Source: Melaminivora sp034675505 (GTDB lineage: Bacteria; Pseudomonadota; Gammaproteobacteria; Burkholderiales; Burkholderiaceae_C). From it: a stretch of 64,000 bases of DNA. Each line of letters starts with the position of its first letter. The first letter of the stretch is position 1. The DNA is taken from positions 96,043-160,042 of the forward strand of contig JAUCDD010000027.1 of assembly GCA_034675505.1 (NCBI GenBank), in the 5' to 3' direction. Below the pieces are notes generated by a model. That model made no database searches, had not been told where the DNA came from, and worked only from the letters and a program-made list of their open reading frames with translations. Below are positions 1 to 9,830 of this stretch, piece after piece. The position numbers and the translations under genes are program-made.

Positions 1-300
1 CTCGCACTGGTCGACCAGGCTGGCCATGGACTGCTTGGCCATGCCGGCACGCTCGGCCAGGTCGGTCAGCCGGTCGCCGGCCAGGGACAGGTGGCGCGTG
101 ATGTGGATGTGCGCCGCGCCCACCTGCTCGCGCGCCGCCAGGTTGGACAGCGCCAGCGGCACCTGCACGTCGCGCGCCATGAGCTGCAGCACGCGCGCGT
201 CGAAGCGGCGCAGCGCATGGCCCATCAGCCGGCCCAGGTGCGCCTGGCGCCAGCGGTCGTCGGAAAGCCCGGTTTCAGTCACGCCGATATTGTCAGTCAA
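1..300 (-). CDS. MarR-family transcriptional regulator (3' part beyond window)
   Basis: The minus strand reads a regulator N-terminus running off the left edge, so only about 100 residues are visible. A helical dimerisation stretch (RRFDARVLQLMARD) is followed by a winged-helix segment of MarR type (ITRHLSLAGDRLTDLAERAG, then MAKQSMASLVDQCE). Such proteins bind palindromic operators as dimers and often repress their own gene. The start is TTG at 300 or GTG at 282; both are in frame and neither has a clear ribosome binding site. A stop codon lies in frame just upstream of the TTG. It is divergent from recA. The ligand and targets cannot be told from the sequence. Confidence 0.7.
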   Translation of the reverse strand, partial: MTDNIGVTETGLSDDRWRQAHLGRLMGHALRRFDARVLQLMARDVQVPLALSNLAAREQVGAAHIHITRHLSLAGDRLTDLAERAGMAKQSMASLVDQCE

Positions 301-306
301 ACTGAC
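292..306. promoter_or_regulatory. Inverted repeat at the marR start, probable autoregulatory operator
   Basis: The sequence GTCAGTCAAACTGAC is a perfect 6-bp inverted repeat with a 3-bp spacer. It covers the possible TTG start of the MarR-family gene and faces the recA promoter region. Size and position fit a MarR operator. The link is inferred from position only. Confidence 0.4.
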
Positions 307-345
307 TAATTATGGGTTGAAATAGGTTTTATGCATCCCTAAACT

Positions 346-363
346 ACTGTTCAAGTATCCAGT
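346..363 (+). promoter_or_regulatory. LexA (SOS) box upstream of recA
   Basis: ACTGTTCAAGTATCCAGT has perfect ACTG/CAGT outer arms and differs from the CTGT-N8-ACAG LexA consensus of beta- and gammaproteobacteria at one position (CCAG for ACAG). It lies about 60 bases before the recA start, where the operator is expected. DNA damage should therefore induce recA-recX. Confidence 0.65.
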
Positions 364-424
364 TCGGCAAGCCATGCAGGGCTGGAGAAATTGCCAACAT
401 TTCCCCTGAACGAGGAGTCGCTCC

Positions 425-1576
<1,152 letters not shown>

Positions 1577-1693
1577 TGGCGGGGCCCGGCAGCGCTGCGG
1601 CGGCGCCGGGCGCGAGCCGGGGCGCCGGCGCGGGCCGCTGCCCGGCCTGCGGCGCATAGCGCCCGACACCCAACGCCCGACACCCGACGCTTC

Positions 1694-2176
1694 ATGGGAT
1701 TCCAGAAACTCTCCCTCAAGGGCCGCGCCCTGCGCCTGCTGGCGCAGCGCGAGCATTCGCGCAGCGAGCTGGAGGCCAAGCTGGCGCGGCACGTGCAGGA
1801 AGGCGAGAACCTGGCCGCCATCCTGGACGAGCTGCAGGCCAAGGACTTCATCAACCCCGCCCGGGTGGCCGAGTCGGTGCTGCACCGGCGCGCGCCCCGC
1901 CTGGGCACGCAGCGCGTGCTGCAGGAGCTGCGCCGCAAGGGGCTGGACGAGCAGCTGGTGCGCGACAGCGCCCGCCAGCTGGCGGCCAGCGAGGCCGAGC
2001 GCGCGCAGGCCGTGTGGCGCCAGCGCTTTGGCGCCGCCCCGCCCGCCGCCACGCCCCAGGAGCGCGCGCGCCAGATGCGTTTCCTGGCCGCGCGCGGCTT
2101 TGCCGCCGACGTGGTGCGCCGCGTGGTGCCCGCCGCCGCGCCGGGCAGACTGCGCGAGGACGACGAGGCGCCTTGA
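1694..2176 (+). CDS. recX: Regulatory protein RecX
   Basis: RecX binds RecA filaments and blocks their extension, limiting recombinase activity. The 160-residue product starts GFQKLSLKGRALRLLAQREHS, the standard RecX opening, and continues with the helical repeats of the family (RSELEAKLARH, IDFINPARVAESVLHRRAP-type segments, LGTQRVLQELRRKGL). It lies 117 bases downstream of recA on the same strand and is probably co-transcribed from the SOS-controlled recA promoter. Confidence 0.95.
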   Translation: MGFQKLSLKGRALRLLAQREHSRSELEAKLARHVQEGENLAAILDELQAKDFINPARVAESVLHRRAPRLGTQRVLQELRRKGLDEQLVRDSARQLAASEAERAQAVWRQRFGAAPPAATPQERARQMRFLAARGFAADVVRRVVPAAAPGRLREDDEAP

Positions 2177-2177
2177 G

Positions 2178-2256
2178 CGGCAAAAACCGGGTGTTTTCAG
2201 CCAAATGCCGCGCTTGCCGGCGCCAATGGCCGGCCTTTAGCTACAAATAAAGTAGC
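2178..2256 (-). repeat. Dispersed Comamonadaceae-type intergenic repeat, copy 1
   Basis: Read on the minus strand, this gap contains a TAGCTA-type segment, then GCGCCGGCAAG and a TTTGGCTGAAAA-like end. The same order of blocks (GATAGC/TAGCT, CGCCGGCAAG, GGC, TTTGnC) recurs in four other gaps of the first 31 kb. This copy fills the gap between the convergent ends of recX and the DUF1631 gene. Confidence 0.55.
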
Positions 2257-2259
2257 AAA

Positions 2260-4720
2260 TCAGCCCAGCAGGCGCTCGGGGTTGGCGTCCAGCCGGGTCA
2301 GCGCCTCGCGCGTGGCGCGCAGGGTGAGGCTTTCCTGCTCCTGCGGCACCAGCAGCCCGGCCTGCAGGTAGGCCGCCAGGCGGCGCAGCTGCAGCAGGTA
2401 GCTGCTGCCATCGGCGGCGGCAAACAGGTGCAGCTGCTGGCGCTGGCTGTGCCAGACGTATTGCGCCTGCGCCGAGCGGGCGTTGTGGTCCAGCGTGAAC
2501 CAGGCGCCCGGGGCGAGCTGCTGCGCCCAGGCGAGCATCTCCGGCTCCACCGGCGCGCCGTTGTCGGCGATCACATGGATGGCCGAGGCATCGATGCCCA
2601 GCAGCAGCTCGATGTTGTCCGCCGACAGCGGCAGGTCGCCCAGCGCCTGGTCGCTGAGGTAGTCCTCCAGGTTGGCCAGGCGCCGCGCCATGGCGTCGAT
2701 GTGCGCCTGCGGGATGGCCGCGGTCTTGGACAGGAAGGCGTCGGACAGGGTGTCGGTGAGCACCTTGACCTGTGCGTCCTGCGCCTCGCCCTGGATGCCC
2801 AGCAGCGCCAGGCCGCTGCGCAGCGACTGCAGCAGCGCCGGCAGGTGCTGGATGACCCGGGCGCGGTCGGCGCGGTGGGGCTTGGCGCTGGCGGCCCATA
2901 TCAGGTCGGCGGCGGCGCGCTTGCACTCGGCGGTGACGGCGTGCTGCGGGCCATGGCGCAGCGCCGCGACGGCCAGCACCTCCGACCAGGTCTTGAACAG
3001 GAATTCGCGCAGCTCGTCGCGCACCGGCATGTCGCTCAGCATGGAGCGCAGCTCGATGGTGTACTGGATGGTCAGCGTTTCGCGCTGCTCGACCTGCTGG
3101 GCAACGCTGGCGAGGCGCGCCGTCGAGCCCTGGCGGCCGGTCAGGAAGCGCGCCAGGAAGGCTTCGAACTCCTCGTGCGCGATGGCGAACACGCGCTGGC
3201 CGGTCTCCGGGTACTGCTCGATGACCTGCACGATGCGGCGCACTTCCGCCTCCAGCGCGCTGGCGTCGATGCTGCTGGCGTCAAAGCCCAGCACGCAGGC
3301 GCCCATGCGGTCGATCAGCAGGCGCGCGGGGTGCGTGAGGTTGTTGAAGAAGTCGGGGTCGGCCAGCGCCACGCGCAGCACCGGCACCTGCAGGCGGGCA
3401 AACCACACCCGCACCGCCGGCGGGATGCGTTCCTCGCTCAGGATGGCCTGGAACATCAGCGCCACCACCTCGATGATGGCCTTCTCGCCCGGCGTGGCGG
3501 CCTGCTTCTTCAGCTCCTCGGAGCGCTCGCGCGCCACGCTGGCCACGCGCGCCATGGCCAGGGGCGGGGCGTCGTGCGCCAGCACGGCCAGGCTGCCGTA
3601 GTAGCTCTCGGCCTGCACGCGCTGGCTGGCCAGGGCCTGCGCCAGCGCCACCGAGGCCGGCGCGCTGCGCGTCGGCGGCTCGGCGCCCGCGCCGCGCCCC
3701 CGGCGCCGGCTGCACCAGGAAGCGGCGCAGCTGGCCCATGACCGCCTGGGCGCGCTGGCGCGCGCGCAGCAGCGGCCCGGGCAGCGCCGCCCCGGCCGGC
3801 AGGTAGCTGCCGCCCAGGAAGGCGCTGCCCGGGCCGGCAGGGCCGGCGAATTGCGAGGCCCCGTAGCCGGTGGCCAGGACGGTGGCGTGGCCCCCCCCGT
3901 AGGCGGACAGCGGCGGTGCGTGCATCGTGGGCGCGTGGCGCTGCCAGGCCGACGGGCCGGACATCGGGCCTGACATGGAGCCCAGGGGCCCGTTCAGCGA
4001 TCCGGCGCCGCTGTGCGGGTGGGCGCCAGCGCCCGCCGCGGCACGCTGCGGCGGCGCCGGCGCACGGCGCACGCGCAGGCCGGCGGCGCCGGGTGCGGCC
4101 ACGCCCCGGGCCTCGTAGAAATCCACCAGCGCCTGGTATTGCGCCAGCGCCAGCGTGGCCAGCTCGCGCTGCAGCGGGTCGAGGACGAGGGCGAATTGCT
4201 CGCGCTGCAGGCCGGCCTGGTGCCAGGCCTCGACCAGGGCCAGGCACCAGGCCTCCGGGCGCAGGATGTCGGCAGGGGGCAGCTCCGCGTCCGCCTGCAG
4301 CCGCTGCGTGCGCTGGCGCACGGCCTCGAAGCTGACGCCCGCCTGCTCCTGCACCAGCAGGGCCATGCGCGAGGCGCTGATGCGGTTTTCCACCACGTCG
4401 TCGTCCAGCAGCGACAGGCCGTCCAGTCCGGCGCTGCGGGGCGCGGCCGTGGCGGCGGGCAGGGTCAGCGCAGCGCGCCAGGCAGCGCCGGTGCGCTGCA
4501 CCCAGCCTGCCTGGTGCGCCTGCCAGGCCAGCCAGGCATCGCGGCGCTGCTGCATCTCGCGCTGCGTGGCCGTCTGGCCCATGAGGTTTTCCAGGAAGCC
4601 CGTGAGCGCCCCGGCCAGCGCCGGCAGGCCGGCGGCCATGCCGTCCACGAAATGCTGGCGCGCCAGCTGGGCGAGCCGGTGGGCAGCAGCGGAGGGCAGG
4701 GAGGCTTCCATGGCTGCCAT
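2260..4720 (-). CDS. DUF1631 family protein, reading frame broken by a frameshift
   Basis: The family is of unknown function and common in beta- and gammaproteobacteria; the proteins are large and helical. The N-terminal part (start ATG at 4720, MAAMEASLPSAAAHRLAQLA) runs to FLVQPAPGA. Homologous coding then continues one frame over from about 3,690 (AEPPTRSAPASVALAQALAS) to the stop at 2260. The switch lies near a CCCCC run at 3697-3701, and one extra base there would explain it, so a sequencing error is more likely than a pseudogene. Joined, the two parts give about 820 residues. The gene follows secF on the same strand with a 47-base gap. I cannot assign a function. Confidence 0.75.
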
Positions 4721-4767
4721 GGTAGCCGCTGGCCGGGCCGTCCCCGGCGGCAGCGGCCGGCCCTTTC

Positions 4768-5721
4768 TCAGACCATGGCGCCGGCGTTCGGGTCGTCGGG
4801 GTCGCCTTCCTTCTTGGTGGCGGTCTTGACCAGGTCCTCGCGCTTGACGCCCAGCCACATGGCAATCGCCGCCGCCACGAACACCGACGAGTAGATGCCG
4901 AACAGGATGCCGATGGTCAGCGCCAGCGCGAAGTTGTGCAGGCTGGGGCCGCCGAAGAAGAACATGGACAGCACCATGGCCTCGGTCGAGGCGTGGGTGA
5001 TGATGGTGCGGCTCATGGTGGAGGTGATGGCGTGGTCGATCACCTCGTGCGTGTTGAGCTTCCTGAACTTCCTGAAGGTCTCGCGGATCCGGTCGAAGAT
5101 CACCACCGACTCGTTGACCGAGTAGCCCAGCACCGCCAGCACGCCGGCCAGCACCGACAGCGAGAACTCCCACTGGAAGAAGGCGAAGAAGCCCAGGATG
5201 ATGACCACGTCGTGCAGGTTGGCGATGATGGCCGCGACGCCGAACTTCCACTCGAAGCGCAGCGCCAGGTAGATGACGATGCCCAGCACCACCATCCCCA
5301 GGGCCATCAGGCCGCCGTGCACCAGCTCCTCGCCCACCTGCGGGCCGACGAACTCGGTGCGGCGCAGCACCACGCCGGCGTCCTGGCCCTTGAGCGCGGT
5401 GAGCACCTGCTCGCTTTGCTGCGCGGACGTCACGCCCTTTTGCACCGGCAGGCGGATCATCACGTCGCGCGAGGTGCCGAAGTTCTGCACCACCACGTCG
5501 GGGTAGCCCAGGGCGGCCACTGTCTCGCGCACCCGCGCCGTGTCGGCGGCCTGGGTGTAGGCCACCTCCATGACGGTGCCGCCGGTGAACTCCACCGACA
5601 GGTGCAGCCCGCGCGTGAGCAGGAAGAACACCGCCAGCGCAAAGGTGATGAAGGAAATCGCGTTGAGCACCAACGCGTATTTCATGAAGGGGATGTCACG
5701 CTTGATGCGGAAGAACTCCAT
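4768..5721 (-). CDS. secF: Protein translocase subunit SecF
   Basis: SecF pairs with SecD in the inner membrane and uses the proton gradient to help pull exported proteins through SecYEG. The 317-residue product is full length. It has the N-terminal membrane segment, the periplasmic domain opening with LSVEFTGGTVMEVAY, and the conserved block LAGVLAVLGYSVNESVVIFDRIRE in the C-terminal membrane region. It starts 13 bases after the secD stop with a GGAGGA ribosome binding site, completing a yajC-secD-secF operon. Confidence 0.97.
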   Translation of the reverse strand: MEFFRIKRDIPFMKYALVLNAISFITFALAVFFLLTRGLHLSVEFTGGTVMEVAYTQAADTARVRETVAALGYPDVVVQNFGTSRDVMIRLPVQKGVTSAQQSEQVLTALKGQDAGVVLRRTEFVGPQVGEELVHGGLMALGMVVLGIVIYLALRFEWKFGVAAIIANLHDVVIILGFFAFFQWEFSLSVLAGVLAVLGYSVNESVVIFDRIRETFRKFRKLNTHEVIDHAITSTMSRTIITHASTEAMVLSMFFFGGPSLHNFALALTIGILFGIYSSVFVAAAIAMWLGVKREDLVKTATKKEGDPDDPNAGAMV

Positions 5722-5734
5722 GGTTCATTCCTCC

Positions 5735-7636
5735 TTAGTCGTTGCTGGTGCGGCCGGCCACCGAGCGCAGCTGCGAGGCGTCCTCGGGTTTCCAGACCTG
5801 GCCGATGGCCACGCTCTTGAGCTTCTTCCTGCGGCCATACCAGAGGTTGACCAGGCCGCGCGAGAAGAACACGGCCGAGAACATGCTGGTCAGGATGCCG
5901 ATGGTGTGCACCACGGCAAAGCCGCGCACCGGGCCGGTGCCGAAGGCCAGCAGCGCCAGGCCGGCGATCAGCGTGGTGACGTTGGAGTCCAGGATGGTGG
6001 CCCAGGCGCGCTCGTAGCCGGCGGCGATCGCCGCCTGCGGCGCGACACCGGCGCGCAGCTCCTCGCGGATGCGCTCGTTGATCAGCACGTTGGAGTCGAT
6101 CGCCACGCCCAGGGCCAGCGCCATGGCGGCGATGCCGGGCAGGGTCAGGGTGGCCTGCAGCATGGACAGCACGGCCACCAGCATCAGCACGTTGACCGAC
6201 AGCGCGATGGTCGAGAACACGCCGAACAGTGCGTAGTAGATGCACATGAAGGCGGCGATGGCCGCCATGCCCCAGACCACCGAATGCACGCCGCGCGCGA
6301 TGTTGTCCGCGCCCAGGCTGGGGCCGATGGTGTATTCCTCGATGATCTCCATGGGCGCGGCGAGCGAGCCCGCGCGCAGCAGCAGCGAGGTGTCGTTGGC
6401 CTCCATGGTCGTCATGCGGCCCGAGATCTGCACGCGCCCGCCGCCGATCTCGCTGCGGATCACGGGCGCCGTCACCACCTCGCCCTTGCCCTTTTCGAAC
6501 AAGACGATGGCCATGCGCTTGCCGATGTTCTCGCGCGTGATGTCCTTGAAGATGCGCGCGCCCTTGGCGTCCAGCGTCAGGTTCACCGTCGGCTCCTGGG
6601 TCTGGTTTTCAAAGCCCGGCTGCGCATCGGTCAGGTTCTCGCCCGTGAGGATGACCTGCTTCTTGACGATCACCACCTGGCCGTTGCGGTCCAGGTATTT
6701 CTCGTCGCCAAAGGGCACCGGGCCGGTGCCGGCCTCGGCCGCGCGGGCCTCGGTGCCTTCGTCGACCATGCGCACTTCCAGCGTCGCCGTGCGGCCCAGG
6801 ATGTCCTTGGCCTTGGCCGTGTCCTGCACGCCGGGCAGCTGCACCACGATGCGGTCCAGCCCCTGCTGCTGGATCACCGGCTCGGCCACGCCCAGCTCGT
6901 TGATGCGGTTGTGCAGGGTGGTGATGTTTTGCTTGAGCGCCTGCTCCTGCACGCGGCGCAGCGCCTCGGGCTTGATGGCGGCGGACAGCACGATGGCGTC
7001 GCCGTCCGGGGCGCTGGTGGTCATCAGGTCCTGGAACTGGTCGGAGATCAGGTTGCGCGCCGCCGTGAGCGTGGCCTCGTCGCGCACGCGCACGCGCACG
7101 CTCTGGCCTTCGCGGCTCACGCCGCCGTGGCGGATGCCCTTCTCGCGCAGCGCGGTGCGGATGTCGCCGGCGTAGCTCTCGGCCTTCTTGGTCAGCGCCG
7201 CCTGCATGTCCACCTGCAGCATGAAATGCACGCCGCCGCGCAGGTCCAGGCCCAGGTACATGGGGCGCGCGTGCAGCGCGGTCAGCCAGTCGGGCGAGCG
7301 CGAGACCAGGTTCAGCGCGACGATGTACATCGGATCGGCCGGGTCGGGGATCAGCGCCTTTTCCAGCGCGTCCTTGGCCTTGAGCTGCTCGTCGGGCGTG
7401 GCAAAGCGCGCCCGCACCGAGGTGCCTTCCAGCACCACGGAGTCGGGCGCGACGCCGGCCGCCTTGAGCGTCTGCTCGACGCGCTCGCGCACGCCGGCAT
7501 CGACCCGGACGGTGGCCTTGGCCGAGGACACCTGCACGGCAGGCGCCTCGCCGAAGAAATTGGGCAGGGTGTAGAGAAAGCCGATGAGCAGCGCGATCAC
7601 AAGGATCGCGTACTTCCAGGCCGGGTAACGGTTCAT
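5735..7636 (-). CDS. secD: Protein translocase subunit SecD
   Basis: SecD is the larger partner of SecF in proton-driven protein export. The 633-residue product shows the N-terminal membrane anchor, the first periplasmic domain (LGLDLRGGVHFMLQVDM), the P1 head domain, and the C-terminal six-helix block with AMALALGVAIDSNVLINERIRE. Length is normal for betaproteobacteria. yajC precedes it and secF follows closely. Confidence 0.97.
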   Translation of the reverse strand: MNRYPAWKYAILVIALLIGFLYTLPNFFGEAPAVQVSSAKATVRVDAGVRERVEQTLKAAGVAPDSVVLEGTSVRARFATPDEQLKAKDALEKALIPDPADPMYIVALNLVSRSPDWLTALHARPMYLGLDLRGGVHFMLQVDMQAALTKKAESYAGDIRTALREKGIRHGGVSREGQSVRVRVRDEATLTAARNLISDQFQDLMTTSAPDGDAIVLSAAIKPEALRRVQEQALKQNITTLHNRINELGVAEPVIQQQGLDRIVVQLPGVQDTAKAKDILGRTATLEVRMVDEGTEARAAEAGTGPVPFGDEKYLDRNGQVVIVKKQVILTGENLTDAQPGFENQTQEPTVNLTLDAKGARIFKDITRENIGKRMAIVLFEKGKGEVVTAPVIRSEIGGGRVQISGRMTTMEANDTSLLLRAGSLAAPMEIIEEYTIGPSLGADNIARGVHSVVWGMAAIAAFMCIYYALFGVFSTIALSVNVLMLVAVLSMLQATLTLPGIAAMALALGVAIDSNVLINERIREELRAGVAPQAAIAAGYERAWATILDSNVTTLIAGLALLAFGTGPVRGFAVVHTIGILTSMFSAVFFSRGLVNLWYGRRKKLKSVAIGQVWKPEDASQLRSVAGRTSND

Positions 7637-7723
7637 GATCGCGCTCTTCGTCTCGCAAACGGGTGACGGGGCGGGCCTGGCTGGGCGCGCCCCGTCGCGG
7701 TGGCTGGATTCAACCGGGCAAGC

Positions 7724-8056
7724 TTATTTGACCGTGCCCTTGGGCAGCACCTGGGTCACGGCGCTGCGCTGCACCTGCACCTCGACGCCGCTGGCGATCT
7801 CCAGGTGCAGCGTGCCTTCGCCCATGCGCGTCACGCGGCCCAGCAGGCCGCCGGCGGTGGCCACCTCGTCGCCCTTGGCCAGGGCCTCGATCATGGCCTT
7901 GTGCTCCTTCTGGCGCTTCATCTGCGGGCGGATCATGATGAAGTACAGCACCACGAACATCAGCACCAGCGGCAGCATGCCGGTGAGCGAGCCCATCAGG
8001 CCCCCCTCGGCGGCGGCGGCAGGGGCGGTCTGGGCAAAGGCGGAAGAGATCAGCAC
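7724..8056 (-). CDS. yajC: Preprotein translocase subunit YajC
   Basis: YajC is a small single-pass membrane protein of the SecDF-YajC complex. I place the start at GTG 8056 because GGAG lies 9 bases before it and the product then opens LISSAFAQTAPA, as in relatives, giving 110 residues. An ATG at 8110 would add 18 atypical residues. The membrane helix GMLPLVLMFVVLYFIMIRP is followed by QMKRQKEH and the conserved GDEVATAGGLLGRV segment. It is first in the operon with secD and secF; tgt and queA, often upstream, are not present here. Confidence 0.93.
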   Translation of the reverse strand: MLISSAFAQTAPAAAAEGGLMGSLTGMLPLVLMFVVLYFIMIRPQMKRQKEHKAMIEALAKGDEVATAGGLLGRVTRMGEGTLHLEIASGVEVQVQRSAVTQVLPKGTVK

Positions 8057-8211
8057 GGCGGCGGGCTCCGGAAAACGGCGGTCAATGGATGGAAGGGTGT
8101 GCGCGCACACGGCATGGGCGGGCGCGCGGGTAGCCGGCCATTGTATGCGGGCCCCCTGCGGCAGGCTGCGGCGGGCCCGGCCCGGGCCTGGCGGGGTGCT
8201 GGCGGCGGTTT

Positions 8212-8276
8212 TTGGGTCGAATGGGGCAGTTGCCGGCGTCTTTCAACGATAGTTTGCTATCAAAATTGATTGTTAA
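8212..8276 (-). repeat. Dispersed Comamonadaceae-type intergenic repeat, copy 2
   Basis: On the minus strand this reads TTTTGATAGCAAAC, then GACGCCGGCAA, then a TTCGACCCAAAAA end, matching the other copies in block order. It sits in the 400-base gap between the divergent yajC and MscS genes (8057-8456). I see no gene in that gap; it should also hold the promoters of both genes. Confidence 0.6.
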
Positions 8277-8456
8277 AGCCCCCGCTGCCGTCCGGTTGAT
8301 GGCAACCGGCAGCGGCGCCGGCGGCGGCGCGCCGTCGGCCCCGGCCTACGCCGGCAGGCTTCGCGCCGTGCCTACCATGGAGCCACGCTGCGCCACGGGT
8401 TCACTCCCGTGGCGCTTTGGTTTTTTTGCGCTCCGGCGACAGGGAGGTTTGTAGAT

Positions 8457-9830
8457 ATGGGGTTCCTACCGGACTGGGCCTGGCTGCACGAGCAGCTGTT
8501 TTGGGACATGTCGGCGGCCAGCGTGCTGGCCGCAGCCGCGGCCGCCATGGCGACCTACCTGCTGCTGGCCCTGCTGCTGCGCTGGGCGCGCCAGCGCGTG
8601 CAGCGGCACGCGCAGCGCAGCGGGCAGGCAGGGCAGTCCGGGCTGCTGGCGCGCCTGCTGGCCGGCACCAGCCACTTGCTGATCCTGCTGGCGGCGGTGC
8701 TGGTCGGCCTGGGCATGCTGGACCTGCCGCAGCGCTGGCATGCGCGCGTGAGCCAGCTGTGGTTCCTGGCGGTGGCGCTGCAGATCGGCCTGTGGGGCTC
8801 GCACGCGGTCAGCGCGGCGGTCGAGCGCTACCGCGCGCACCACGGCATCACCTCGCCGGGGCAGGTCAGCGCATCGGCGACGCTGATGTCCTGGGGGCTG
8901 CGCACGCTGCTGTGGGTGACGGTGGTGCTGGCGATCCTGTCCAACCTGGGGGTGAACATCACCGCCTTCATCGCCAGCCTGGGCGTGGGCGGCGTGGCGG
9001 TGGCGCTGGCGGTGCAGAACATCCTGGGCGACCTGTTCGCGTCCATGGCGATTGCCGTGGACAAGCCCTTCGAGGTGGGCGACTTCATCGTCGTCGGCGG
9101 TGTGTCGGGCACGGTGCAGAAGGTGGGCGTGAAGACCACGCGCATCCGGGCCCTGAGCGGCGAGCAGGTGGTCATGGGCAACACCGACCTGCTCAAGCAG
9201 ACCATCAGCAACTACCGGCTGATGCGCGAGCGGCGCATCGTCTTTGCCTTCAGCATCGCGCAGGGCACGCCGCCCGGGCAGGCCGAGGCCGTCGCCCGCG
9301 CCGTGGGCGAGATCGTCCGCGCCGAGCCCCGGGTGCGCTTCGACCGTGCGCATTTCAAGGGTTTCGGCGCCAGCTCGCTGGACTACGAGGTGGTGTACAT
9401 CGTCGAGGACCCGGACTACGGGCTGTACATGGACATCCAGCAGCGCATCAACCTGGCGCTCCTGGAGCGGCTGCAGGCGCTGGACGTGCAACTGGCGGTG
9501 CCGGTGAGCCGGGTGCAGGTGGCCGCAGGGCAGGGCGCGGCCAGCGCGCAGGGCGATGCGCAGGCGCAGGCCTGGGAGGCCGCCAGGGCGGGGGCACTGG
9601 CCGGCCCTGACTATGTGGGGGTGTGGGGGGGGGGGGGGGGCGGTCTGGCGCACGCGGGGCCGACTGGTCTTCGCGCCCTCCCCCCCCCCAGAGGGGGAGG
9701 GAGTAGAGTAGGCGATCAGGCGCTCAGGGTTTCGGTTGCCGCTTGCGCCTGCGGCTGGCGCCAGCGCTGCAGCAGCGCGTCCCACTTGGCGCGCGCCGCC
9801 ACGAGGTGGCGCTCCTTCACGTGGCCGTAG
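8457..9830 (+). CDS. MscS-family mechanosensitive ion channel
   Basis: Channels of this family open under membrane tension and release solutes during osmotic downshock. The N-terminus has about four membrane segments. The pore helix and MscS beta domain follow (FIASLGVGGVAVALAVQNIL, then VDKPFEVGDFIVVGGVSGTV and the ISNYRLM region). The start at 8457 has an AGGGAGG site 9 bases upstream. After about residue 390 the frame enters a run of 16 G (9625-9640). The translation beyond it is low complexity and runs 115 bases into the 3' end of the convergent gene, so the true stop is uncertain. In the other two frames a stop occurs by about 9,708. Confidence 0.88.
   Translation: MGFLPDWAWLHEQLFWDMSAASVLAAAAAAMATYLLLALLLRWARQRVQRHAQRSGQAGQSGLLARLLAGTSHLLILLAAVLVGLGMLDLPQRWHARVSQLWFLAVALQIGLWGSHAVSAAVERYRAHHGITSPGQVSASATLMSWGLRTLLWVTVVLAILSNLGVNITAFIASLGVGGVAVALAVQNILGDLFASMAIAVDKPFEVGDFIVVGGVSGTVQKVGVKTTRIRALSGEQVVMGNTDLLKQTISNYRLMRERRIVFAFSIAQGTPPGQAEAVARAVGEIVRAEPRVRFDRAHFKGFGASSLDYEVVYIVEDPDYGLYMDIQQRINLALLERLQALDVQLAVPVSRVQVAAGQGAASAQGDAQAQAWEAARAGALAGPDYVGVWGGGGGGLAHAGPTGLRALPPPRGGGSRVGDQALRVSVAACACGWRQRCSSASHLARAATRWRSFTWP
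9625..9640. repeat. 16-base poly-G tract in the 3' part of the MscS ORF
   Basis: A run of 16 G lies near the end of the channel ORF and determines which frame, and so which C-terminus and stop, is used. Runs this long vary by slippage and are also often miscalled in sequencing. A 10-C run follows at 9680-9689. Confidence 0.8.
9676..9701. terminator. GC-rich hairpin between the convergent MscS and IOR genes
   Basis: CCCTCCCCC and GGGGGAGGG form a 9-bp perfect stem with an 8-base loop. It lies between two convergent genes, where a bidirectional terminator is expected. No T-tract follows, so factor-independent termination would be weak. Confidence 0.4.

Noticed and set aside
3697..3701. DUF1631, glnE and RND genes as true pseudogenes or programmed frameshifts
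   Set aside because: The shifts sit in or near homopolymers without slippery heptamers or downstream structures, and each is repaired by one base.
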